A stretch of 8,469 bases of DNA, from the NCBI GenBank assembly GCA_011523245.1, contig WTHG01000231.1, positions 1,209 through 9,677 on the forward strand, read 5' to 3'. The first letter of the stretch is position 1. Each line of letters begins with the position of its first letter. This document shows, piece after piece, positions 1-6,976 of the stretch. The position numbers and the translations under genes are program-made. This DNA comes from Verrucomicrobiales bacterium. Lineage in GTDB: Bacteria; Verrucomicrobiota; Verrucomicrobiia; Limisphaerales; UBA1100. The notes beneath the pieces are model-generated. The model worked only from the letters and a program-made list of their open reading frames with translations. It was not told the DNA's origin and ran no database searches.

Positions 1-288
1 TACGCCGATGTAAATGGGGATAAAAATGTAGGCGGCAACAAGGGAGGTGAATCCGATCGTTCCAAAGATGGTGGGGCCCAAATAATTGGCAGCATTGTTT
101 TGTGCCTCTCCAAAAATCACTGCCCCCAGTGAAATGAGATAAAACACCAGCAGCATGAGCAATAATGTGCCCGTAACGACCCAGCTGCGAGAGGCCTGAC
201 GAAGGTCTTTCACCCAGACCGGATTCACATCGAACTGGAGAAGTCGGGTCAAAAGTGCGGAGGAAGGACTTGAAGTGGATTCACTCAT
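1..288 (-). CDS. ABC-2 type transporter permease, N-terminal part (runs off left edge)
   Basis: The 96 visible codons begin with MSESTSSPSS and remain open to the window edge, so only the N-terminus is seen. Residues about 20-34 read FDVNPVWVKDLRQAS, the cytoplasmic 'NP-x-x-x-K-(E/D)-LRQ' lead-in found before the first membrane helix of many ABC-2 permeases. A hydrophobic helix follows at about 37-59 (VVTGTLLLMLLVFYLISLG) and a second one starts near 72. The ATG overlaps the TGA of the ATPase gene by four bases (ATGA), and a GAGGG stretch at 298-302 sits about nine bases upstream, so the start is well supported. By family, the product would form the membrane channel of the exporter powered by the adjacent ATPase. 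The substrate cannot be read from the sequence. Whether it is a full permease or a fusion is unknown because the rest is outside the window. Confidence 0.85.
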   Translation of the reverse strand, partial: MSESTSSPSSALLTRLLQFDVNPVWVKDLRQASRSWVVTGTLLLMLLVFYLISLGAVIFGEAQNNAANYLGPTIFGTIGFTSLVAAYIFIPIYIGV

Positions 289-1214
289 TGAACTTTGCCC
301 TCGGTAATATTCATGAAAATGTCTTCCAGATTGGCCTTCGTCTGGCGGAATTCGATAATACGATGCCCACGCTGAATGATCAGGTTTAACACTTCAAAGG
401 CGTTTTCTTCAGCGCCTTCCACATCAAATTGAATCTCATGCCCGGCTTGGCGTGGTTGATCGACGTGCGGCATTTCCAGAAGATCACGAAGTAACGCAGT
501 TGGATCACTTAAGGCGCGCAGAGCGTAAGTGAGTTTTTCGCGGCGTCGTTCAATTAGGCTGCCGGTTTCGCCGGCATCAAGAATACGACCTTGCTCAATA
601 ATCACAGCGCCATGGCAAATTTCTGTGAGTTCGGCGAGAATATGGGAACTGATAAAAATGGCTTTACCCTGATTGGCTAAAAGTACGAGCAGTTCACGTA
701 ACTCAATGCGTGCGCGCGGATCAAGGCCGGCTGCCGGTTCATCAAGGATTAGAAACTGTGGATCACTCACCAGCGCGCGTGCAAGACTGACGCGTTGTTT
801 CATTCCCTTGGAAAGGGATCGCAGTTGCTTGTCTCGAATGCCAGCGGTGTTGGTGAATTCCTCAACGCTGAGTACGGCTTGTTCCCGGGCATCCCCTCGC
901 AGACCATAGGCGCGTGCAAAAAAATCGATATAATCATTCACTGTTGTGTCCCAGTACGCGCGCAGTTCGTCGGGCACAAAGCCGATGAGATGCCGGGCAC
1001 GTTCTGGGTCTTCCACCACGGAAAGGTTATCCAAGCGCACATCCCCGGCGGTGGGTTCATCCAGCGTGGCCATGATACGCATGGAGGTGGTTTTGCCAGC
1101 GCCGTTGGGGCCGACAAATCCGAAGATCTGGCCGCTCTCAAATTGAAAGGATACATCATTGACCGCTACGGTTTGGCCGAACTCGCGGCGGAGGTTTTCC
1201 ACGATGATTTTCAT
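285..1214 (-). CDS. ABC-2 type transporter ATP-binding protein
   Basis: A complete 309-residue ABC ATPase. Visible motifs are Walker A GPNGAGKT (35-42), a Q-loop region reading IGFVPDE (77-83) with an acidic residue where Gln often sits (common in the ABC-2/DrrA-like group), signature LSKGMKQR (134-141), Walker B FLILDEP (154-160) with catalytic Glu159, D-loop AGLDP (162-166) and switch His191 in SSH. The C-terminal 75 residues form the extra domain of this subfamily, ending in the typical NLEDIFMNIT stretch (295-304). All catalytic residues are intact. It should hydrolyse ATP at the cytoplasmic face to drive the permease that follows. The ATG overlaps the stop of the upstream 610-residue gene (ATGA), with a GGAG at 1226-1229 about 11 bases before the start. 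GldA, NosF, CcmA-like and drug/lipid exporters share this architecture, so substrate is not assigned. Confidence 0.95.
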   Translation of the reverse strand: MKIIVENLRREFGQTVAVNDVSFQFESGQIFGFVGPNGAGKTTSMRIMATLDEPTAGDVRLDNLSVVEDPERARHLIGFVPDELRAYWDTTVNDYIDFFARAYGLRGDAREQAVLSVEEFTNTAGIRDKQLRSLSKGMKQRVSLARALVSDPQFLILDEPAAGLDPRARIELRELLVLLANQGKAIFISSHILAELTEICHGAVIIEQGRILDAGETGSLIERRREKLTYALRALSDPTALLRDLLEMPHVDQPRQAGHEIQFDVEGAEENAFEVLNLIIQRGHRIIEFRQTKANLEDIFMNITEGKVQ

Positions 1215-3043
1215 GGCTTCATTTTCTCCGGTGGCAGAATGCCGATCACGTGGCTCAAGGTGGTGTCCTTTGTTTTCCGGTGAGCCAGAGGGTTTTCCAG
1301 AAACGGAGAGCCGCGGTCAATGACCGCCCAGTAAGTGGACTCCGGCATCAAGCCAATGCTGAGGTGCTCCCATTCGTCTTCGGCGGAGGATTCCAGCAAT
1401 GTATTGGCGAATTCTTTGATTGTTGAGCGTTGAGGAATACCTGCGGTGTTAGGTCTGAGTGTGACTTTTTCGCCGGGCAAAATATCGGTGGCTGTAAAGA
1501 AATCGCCCCGAGCACTTCGTAGGGTAAGTTGTGAGAGAGGGGCCCCTAGGCTGTTAATGATTTTCGGTGTGCCGTTTTCCCAATCGATTTCAATACGTTT
1601 CTCAGTATGTTCACTCTTTCGTATCGCAAAATGTGTCGGCACTCTTGAGCTGGCCCATTTGCCAGTAAATAGCTGTTCGCCCCCATCAGTCCATGCTACC
1701 GAGCGCCCTGATCCCGTGTCACGCTTCCAGCCATCTATCAAAGGCGTAACTTCAGAGTTTCCGGAGAAATCCAATCGTCCAGGCGCGATGGGAGCATAAA
1801 CACCAATCCCTCCCAAAGTGACGGCTTCCTGTTCGTTTTGATTTAGAATGGTCAAAGACTCAGTGCGAACGCGCGGGGTTACACCTTCACTAAAAATAGA
1901 TACTACAAAAACCAAAGCGCTGGTCAGGAGAGAGATGGCTGGTAAGGTCCATAAAAACCAGGCACGAACATCTTTCCGGTTAAGCAAATATAAGTTTATG
2001 GGACCCGCGATTAAAACAAAGAGTGTCAGAAGACCGATCACCAAGCGTACTGGAGTTCTAACCCCATCGACCACCGGAAAGAAACTATTGAAATCTCGGT
2101 TGTTTGCCCCATGCCAATGATGTTCATCGTGAATAATTTCAACAGCTTCATTCAAATCACCAATCATCGGGATGGCTTTTTGATTGTTTTGAGGACTGTC
2201 TGCTTTGAGTAACTTTAAGATGGAATTTCGGCTCTCATCGGATTCGGATTGGAAATGATCAACCAAGCCGAATCCAATAAAAGATTCGTGATTAAACCCA
2301 TTGGATAATGTGGACGGGTTGGTTTCCTTATCCCCAAGGACGACTAAATGTCCACCTGTTCGCACCCATCTTTGAATTGCCGAACGGGTCTCTTCGTTTG
2401 CCTGATTCCATTCCTCCTCGTAGAGGATCAACATATCATACGCACTATACTCTAGCCAGTTTGTACCCCATTTTGAAGTGACTCTATCTGAGGTGTGGAA
2501 GACAACGTGAGGGTACGCATGTGAACCATGTCTGCCGTGTGAGCTATGTCTACCAGGGGATACCCTTGATAGAGCTGATTCTAGCGCGGGTTTATCAACT
2601 TTTCGACTAAGTAAAACAATGCGGGCTCTCTGCCATCCCGTGTTTTTGTATTCCCCTAATTTATTACTTAGGCCCATTTCTAAATGGCGTTCTTGTCCAT
2701 TGCACTCAATGAGAACTCGATCATTGGCATAACCGAACGTCAAGGGAGGTTGGAGAATTGTAACCTCCCTGGTTCCCGGTAAAATGGTGAAGGTTCGGGA
2801 GACCGAATTCAGACTGTGATCTTCAGAGAAGTTTGAACTGGGTAGCTTGAAAGAAACACTCCGTTTACCGGTGCCTGAGTGATGAATCGTAAATCTATGG
2901 GCCGTATATCCATGATAGATAGTTTGGTTATCTGTTTGAGCCACAATATGCAGATTCAGCTTGGTGAATGTGGCTGAGCCAGGGGCGGCCAAGACCGATA
3001 CGGCAAGGTAATAAAATACACCGATAATTGGGAAGTAACTCAT
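1211..3043 (-). CDS. secreted/membrane protein with GATase-like segment and two central TM helices, function unknown
   Basis: A 610-residue protein I cannot name. Residues 4-20 are a hydrophobic signal sequence ending in VLAAPGSA. Residues about 25-190 look like beta-rich extracytoplasmic sequence. At 202-237 (YDMLILYEEEW, then an Arg-Trp helix and TGGHLVVLGD) it resembles the GATase1-like fold found in many PVC envelope proteins, with no visible catalytic Cys triad. Two membrane helices lie at about 331-354 and 361-384, separated by NRKDVR. The C-terminal 225 residues are probably extracytoplasmic again, given the hairpin of two helices. A His ladder (H166, H169, H172, H175, H179) precedes the GATase-like part. 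There is no clear ribosome site: the ATG overlaps the moxR stop (ATGA), so translation probably depends on coupling. Position between a MoxR ATPase and an ABC-2 exporter suggests an envelope partner of one or both. GldG/DUF4350-like auxiliary protein is an alternative reading. The first half is AT-richer than its neighbours. Confidence 0.8.
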   Translation of the reverse strand: MSYFPIIGVFYYLAVSVLAAPGSATFTKLNLHIVAQTDNQTIYHGYTAHRFTIHHSGTGKRSVSFKLPSSNFSEDHSLNSVSRTFTILPGTREVTILQPPLTFGYANDRVLIECNGQERHLEMGLSNKLGEYKNTGWQRARIVLLSRKVDKPALESALSRVSPGRHSSHGRHGSHAYPHVVFHTSDRVTSKWGTNWLEYSAYDMLILYEEEWNQANEETRSAIQRWVRTGGHLVVLGDKETNPSTLSNGFNHESFIGFGLVDHFQSESDESRNSILKLLKADSPQNNQKAIPMIGDLNEAVEIIHDEHHWHGANNRDFNSFFPVVDGVRTPVRLVIGLLTLFVLIAGPINLYLLNRKDVRAWFLWTLPAISLLTSALVFVVSIFSEGVTPRVRTESLTILNQNEQEAVTLGGIGVYAPIAPGRLDFSGNSEVTPLIDGWKRDTGSGRSVAWTDGGEQLFTGKWASSRVPTHFAIRKSEHTEKRIEIDWENGTPKIINSLGAPLSQLTLRSARGDFFTATDILPGEKVTLRPNTAGIPQRSTIKEFANTLLESSAEDEWEHLSIGLMPESTYWAVIDRGSPFLENPLAHRKTKDTTLSHVIGILPPEKMKP

Positions 3044-4080
3044 GCTTTTTGCAGGGATACATCGGTCGGTAAATCGAGGCCAGTTTCATCCAGTTCCTCC
3101 AGAAGATCAGTAAGCACGCGGCTAGCGTCTACTCGGTCGAAACGCGCTTGGTAATTAAGAATGAGTCGGTGGTTCATTACCGGCTTGGCTACGGCGGCCA
3201 CGTCCTCGAAGCCGACGGTGGGGCGGCCATCGAGTAGGGCATTGGCACGGGCGGCTTCGCCCATGGCAATGGCCGCCCGAGGCGAGGTGCCGTATTGGAC
3301 GTATTGTTTCACACTCTCCGGTGCCTCGGCATGATCCGGGTGGGTGGCGGCCACTAGTCTTGCAATGTAGCCTGCTACTGGCTTGGGCAGGTAGATGCGT
3401 TCCATCACGGTAAAGAGATAATTCAAATCATCGGCACTGGCCTGCCAGTTGGGCGACGGGAGATCGCCTTGACGGCGTTCGGTGATAATGCGCTGGAGTA
3501 CGTCGGCATCCACGGCATCAAACATGACCCGGAATAGGAAGCGATCCAGCTGAGCCTCAGGCAGGGGGTAAGTGCCTTCCATCTCGATGGGGTTTTGGCT
3601 GGCGATCACAAAAAAGGGTTGGGGCAATTCGCGGGTTTGGCCGCGTAACGTGACTGAGCGTTCCTGCATGGTTTCCAGCATTGCGCTCTGGGTTTTGGGC
3701 GAGGCGCGGTTGATTTCATCAGCCAACAGGATGTTGGTGAACACCGGGCCGGGTTCAAAAATCATTTCGCGTTGGCCGCTTTCGGTTTGCTGAAGAATGT
3801 GCGAACCGAGTACATCGCCGGGCATTAGGTCGGGCGTGAACTGCACGCGGTTGAAATCGAGCTGCAGTATATTACCGATAGTCCGAACGAGGGCGGTCTT
3901 GCCCAAGCCTGGTAGGCCTTCGAGTAGGATATGGCCACGACTGAGCAGACCGGTAAGTACGAGGCGATGGAGTGATTCACGACCCAGCAGACAACGGTCC
4001 ATTTGTTCGCAGATTTGCCGGGTGATCGAGGTGGCGGGATCCAGTTCCGCCGGCTTAAGTAGAGCAGGAGAGTCACTCAT
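3040..4080 (-). CDS. MoxR-family AAA+ ATPase
   Basis: A complete 346-residue MoxR ATPase of normal length. Walker A GLPGLGKT is at 55-62, the FTPDLMPGD segment typical of MoxR proteins at 81-89, Walker B NILLADEIN at 116-124, sensor 1 SQNP at 161-164, the EAQLDRF arginine-finger region at 175-181, and sensor 2 GTSPRAA at 264-270. MoxR proteins are cytoplasmic hexameric ATPases that act as chaperones for assembling or activating membrane and vWA-domain partners. A TGA in frame at 4090-4092 lies just upstream, so this ATG is the only reasonable start. Usually a DUF58 (vWA-like) gene follows moxR; here the next gene is the 610-residue membrane protein, overlapping by ATGA. The upstream gene encodes a coiled-coil membrane protein. 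A small hairpin lies immediately before the start (4083-4110). The family call is firm; its client is inferred only. Confidence 0.96.
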   Translation of the reverse strand: MSDSPALLKPAELDPATSITRQICEQMDRCLLGRESLHRLVLTGLLSRGHILLEGLPGLGKTALVRTIGNILQLDFNRVQFTPDLMPGDVLGSHILQQTESGQREMIFEPGPVFTNILLADEINRASPKTQSAMLETMQERSVTLRGQTRELPQPFFVIASQNPIEMEGTYPLPEAQLDRFLFRVMFDAVDADVLQRIITERRQGDLPSPNWQASADDLNYLFTVMERIYLPKPVAGYIARLVAATHPDHAEAPESVKQYVQYGTSPRAAIAMGEAARANALLDGRPTVGFEDVAAVAKPVMNHRLILNYQARFDRVDASRVLTDLLEELDETGLDLPTDVSLQKA

Positions 4081-4082
4081 GG

Positions 4083-4110
4083 GGCTGATTCAATATCCTA
4101 CCCATCAGCC
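4083..4110 (-). promoter_or_regulatory. small hairpin in the moxR leader
   Basis: On the transcribed strand, GGCTGAT and ATCAGCC form a perfect 7-bp inverted repeat (arms 4104-4110 and 4083-4089) around a 14-nt loop. The loop contains GGGTAGGAT, the only purine-rich ribosome-site candidate before moxR, and the 3' arm ends two bases before the ATG. In mRNA this would present the AGGA in the loop and bring it near the start codon, or block entry if it is stable. There is no U-run after it, so it is not an intrinsic terminator. The pairing is seen directly; a regulatory role is inference. Confidence 0.35.
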
Positions 4111-4135
4111 GGATGGAGAGCACGCAAAAACAATG

Positions 4136-5581
4136 TCATTCAGGCGTGGCCGGCGGATTCACGCCTGGCCGAGTGAAAAAGCGCTTCACTGCGGTGCGAT
4201 GGCGGGGCAGTACGGGGGCCACCAGCGCGTTGCCGCCGCCGGCTTGGGCGGTATTGAGAGCACCTTGGCCGAGGATGGCCTCGCCGCCGGTTACTTCCGG
4301 CGCGGTGATGGTCACTCCCGCGAGCTTGGCCTGTTCCAAGGGCACGCTGAGTCCGAGTTTTTGTTCCTGAAATTCCGCGCCTTCCTCGGAGGATTCATTG
4401 CCGTACAACAATGGCGCATGGCCGGGGCCGCGGTTGGCGTCTCCACGCCAGCCCAATTCCGGGCCGAGTTGCTCTAGCAATTCCTGAAAATCTCCGCCGT
4501 GCTGTTTCAGTAAATCCGCCAAGGGACCGGGGTCAAGTCCGCCCAGTTCGCCGAGTTGAAACTGGTCGGCTAGGTTTGGCGGGATGAGCCCTTTCTGGGC
4601 CAATTGTTTGGCCAGATCGAGGAGTTCATCTTGGTTGTTTTCCAATGCTTCCAGCATCTGCTTCAGCTGCTCCGCATCCGGCCCGCCTTCGCCTAGTTTT
4701 TTGAGTGCCTGTTGCATGGCCTTTTGAAGTTCGGGCGGCAGATTCTTGGGATCCAGTGCGCCGTCCTGGTTTAATTGATTCATCAACTGGCCGAGTTGCT
4801 TGAGGCCTTCTTCAAACGCCTTTTGGTTTTCCAAATCTTTGGGCAGCATCTCCAGCGCTTTGCCGAGAAGGGATGCTTCGTTAAGGGCGTTGAGTTTGGA
4901 TAAGGCATCCTCCGCTTCTTGTTGGGCAAGTTGCTCGTTGGTTTGTAGTAATTGGTCCAGTGCCTCCCAGGTCTTGGATGGGTTTAAGCCGGAGGCCTGC
5001 TCGGCGATGCGGTCGAGTTCCTCGCGTTTGTTTTCCGCTTGTTGCGGAGAGAGGATGTATTCGGATTCGAGCACATCAATTTGCTCATGAAGATCCTGCA
5101 CTTGCTGGCTGATCTCTAGGGGAGGGTCGGCGATTAGGCGCGCATACTTTACCGGAAAGAGCAGTGCCGTAATGAAAAACACCAAGGCCAATATGGTGCC
5201 CAGCCACGCGCTGCCGCTGTGCCATTGCACGGAGGGCAGGGCGAGCGAACCGGATCGGGCTTCCCACGAGCGGGTGTCCACCTCGGCGGCGGCCATTACC
5301 AAGCCGCCCGCATGGTTTTGCCGGTCGAATGCTGCTCTTAACTGATTGGGATCAGGTCGCCGTTGGCTTTCGCGATACCATGCTATCGCCACGAGCAAGG
5401 CCCACGAGGCCAAGAGGTATTTCCACCAGTCTCCCGGCAGATCGCTGGTGAACCGAATACCAAGTACGACAACGCCGGCAATCATCAGCCAGAGCGCGCT
5501 CCAGCGGAGCACAGATCGATAAATCATCATCGCGTGTACTCGACGGACAAAAGATTCTAATGCCGGATCAATCGTGCTCAT
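4136..5581 (-). CDS. three-TM membrane protein with Gln/Leu-rich coiled-coil region (MoxR-cluster associated)
   Basis: A 481-residue protein of no certain family. Membrane helices lie at about 26-43 and 53-69, and a third at 125-145; the segment between (70-120) carries charged cytoplasmic-type sequence (YRESQRRPDPNQ). From 155 to about 375 it is highly helical and rich in Gln, Leu, Glu and Ala, with heptad-like stretches (EQIDVLESEY, ALDQLLQTNEQLAQ) broken by Pro/Gly hinges such as DPKNLPPEL and GLIPPNL. Residues 376-450 are Gly-rich and probably disordered. The C-terminus reads LPRHRTAVKRFFTR, resembling the R-x-x-V-x-R-Y/F-F tail of long DUF4175-like proteins in PVC MoxR clusters. The start lies 48 bp after the oxidoreductase stop without a good Shine-Dalgarno, and moxR begins 55 bp after its stop. 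By context it is probably a structural or scaffold component of the MoxR-linked envelope complex. Confidence 0.75.
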   Translation of the reverse strand: MSTIDPALESFVRRVHAMMIYRSVLRWSALWLMIAGVVVLGIRFTSDLPGDWWKYLLASWALLVAIAWYRESQRRPDPNQLRAAFDRQNHAGGLVMAAAEVDTRSWEARSGSLALPSVQWHSGSAWLGTILALVFFITALLFPVKYARLIADPPLEISQQVQDLHEQIDVLESEYILSPQQAENKREELDRIAEQASGLNPSKTWEALDQLLQTNEQLAQQEAEDALSKLNALNEASLLGKALEMLPKDLENQKAFEEGLKQLGQLMNQLNQDGALDPKNLPPELQKAMQQALKKLGEGGPDAEQLKQMLEALENNQDELLDLAKQLAQKGLIPPNLADQFQLGELGGLDPGPLADLLKQHGGDFQELLEQLGPELGWRGDANRGPGHAPLLYGNESSEEGAEFQEQKLGLSVPLEQAKLAGVTITAPEVTGGEAILGQGALNTAQAGGGNALVAPVLPRHRTAVKRFFTRPGVNPPATPE

Positions 5582-5629
5582 GAACTCTGCCAGCTTATCG
5601 GTTGTTGGGGGGGCGTCAAGCCAGCTTCA

Positions 5630-6901
5630 TTACGCCAGTTTCCATTCGCCACGGCCTGGGCGATCGATGAGGGCGTTGGCATCGGGATCGCCTTGGAACT
5701 GGTATTTCTTGGCGTCCCACTGGAGGTCGCGGCGAAGTTGGTAGCCGTGGTTGGCGAGGCTGCAGAGGATGCTGGTGTGGGCTCCATAGGAGACATCGGC
5801 CACGGGGCGTTTGCGGCTGCGGATGCAGTCGATCCAGTTGCGGCGATGGCTGCGGCCGATATCCGGCAGGCGCCAGTCTTTGTTGCCAAAGGGGGAGTCC
5901 ACCGCGCTCTTGGGATCGGCGGTGATGCCGCGGCGATCGACGTACAACGTGCCTTCGTCGCCGTAAAAGACCACGTCGTTGAAGGCGTCCTTGGTGCTCT
6001 CGTGAATGATCTCGAGGCCGTCGGCGTAGATCATCTTCAGGCCGCTGGAGCCTTCCTTGGGTGGGATGATTTTAACCGGGCCGGTCTCATCAATGTCCAT
6101 GGCCCATTTGGCAATGTCGTAATGGTGCGCGCCCATGTCGCTGAGGCCGCCACCAGCATATTCGCGGTAGCGCCGCCATTGGGGGAAATGGCGATGAACG
6201 TCGGTGGGGCACAGCACTGAGTTGAAGGCGCGCTCGGGCGCGGGGCCAAGCCACATGTCCCAGTCGATGTCGTCTGGTTTCTTCTCAGCAGGCAAATCAC
6301 AGGGCACGCCGGCACTGCCCACGCCGATCTTGATTTTGCTGACTTTACCCACGCGACCGTTGCGGATGCATTCTACAGCCTTGCGGAAGTGGCCGCCAAA
6401 CTCCGTGCGTTGCTGGCTGCCGACCTGATAGACGATCTCGTGTTTGCGGGCGGCCTTCACGGTCTCCAACGCGGCGCGGATGGTGACGGTGAGGGGTTTC
6501 TCGCAGTAAACATCTTTCTTGGCCTCGGCGGCCATGATGGAAGGAATCGCGTGCCAATGGTCGGGCGTGCCGATCACTACGGCATCAACGCGTTTATCGG
6601 CGAGGGTTTCGCGAAAATCCCTAGTGACTTTGCAGGCGTTGTTGGCACCGTATTTATTGGCGACACGCTTGAGGCCGTTATCGAGGCGCACTTGGGCGAC
6701 CTCGGCTAGGCTTACCACGCGGCAATCTTGTTGGCCTAGAAAAAAGCCTAGATGTCCGCCGCTTTGTTTGCCGACGCCAATAAAGCCGATTCCGATGGTA
6801 TTGCTTGGCTTGTTGGCCCAAGCGTGGCTGGAGATAATGTTTGGTAACGCAATTGCGGCGCCCGTGGTGGTCTTGAGAAAAGTTCGACGATTCGTTTTCA
6901 T
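5630..6901 (-). CDS. Tat-exported Gfo/Idh/MocA-family oxidoreductase
   Basis: A 423-residue secreted oxidoreductase. I place the start at the ATG giving MKTNRRTFLK: this puts the twin-arginine signal (RR at 5-6) at the very N-terminus, followed by a hydrophobic stretch and an Ala-x-Ala-like cleavage region near SHAWA (24-29). The longer reading from 6952 adds 17 residues before the signal and is disfavoured. The NAD(P)-binding Rossmann motif is GFIGVGKQSGG (39-49), followed by GTPDHWH (111-117), the conserved EKP lysine motif (134-136) and the catalytic region GGGLSDMGAHHYDIAKW (250-266). The C-terminus RPGRGEW is typical of PVC members. It probably oxidises or reduces a sugar or inositol-like substrate outside the cytoplasm with a tightly bound cofactor. 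The AHHYDIAKW pattern argues against the GH109 subgroup. No clear ribosome site precedes the start. Confidence 0.93.
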   Translation of the reverse strand: MKTNRRTFLKTTTGAAIALPNIISSHAWANKPSNTIGIGFIGVGKQSGGHLGFFLGQQDCRVVSLAEVAQVRLDNGLKRVANKYGANNACKVTRDFRETLADKRVDAVVIGTPDHWHAIPSIMAAEAKKDVYCEKPLTVTIRAALETVKAARKHEIVYQVGSQQRTEFGGHFRKAVECIRNGRVGKVSKIKIGVGSAGVPCDLPAEKKPDDIDWDMWLGPAPERAFNSVLCPTDVHRHFPQWRRYREYAGGGLSDMGAHHYDIAKWAMDIDETGPVKIIPPKEGSSGLKMIYADGLEIIHESTKDAFNDVVFYGDEGTLYVDRRGITADPKSAVDSPFGNKDWRLPDIGRSHRRNWIDCIRSRKRPVADVSYGAHTSILCSLANHGYQLRRDLQWDAKKYQFQGDPDANALIDRPGRGEWKLA

Positions 6902-6976
6902 GGAAATCAAAATGCAACAGGTGTGGTGAAAACCCTGACTTAACCAGAGCACTCTGTAAACCCTGCACTAGGTCGG

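Noticed and set aside
3797..4477. 226-codon plus-strand frame covering the moxR start and the gap
   Set aside because: Antisense to two convincing genes, with Arg/Ser-rich composition and no domain.
5589..5627. Direct repeat GCCAGCTT (5589-5596 and 5620-5627) with a run of seven G between
   Set aside because: Eight bases repeated once is within chance, and nothing else suggests an operator or recombination site.
5578..5889. 103-codon minus-strand frame whose stop overlaps the 481-residue gene start by ATGA
   Set aside because: It lies almost wholly inside the oxidoreductase gene in another frame, and its Ala/Ser/Thr/Pro-rich content is what out-of-frame GC-rich coding sequence gives. The ATGA overlap is probably chance.
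5693..6220. 175-codon plus-strand frame antisense to the oxidoreductase
   Set aside because: Ala/Val/Gly-rich shadow of a well-supported gene with all its motifs intact; no start signal or recognisable domain.
6902..6952. 17-residue N-terminal extension of the oxidoreductase
   Set aside because: It would place non-signal sequence in front of a classical twin-arginine signal; the internal Met at 6901 gives a normal Tat N-terminus.
6902..6976. Possible promoter or terminator between the propeller and oxidoreductase genes
   Set aside because: A TTTACA resembling a -35 box is present but no matching -10 at a proper distance, and the short CAGAG/CTCTG palindrome has only a two-base loop and no T-run.
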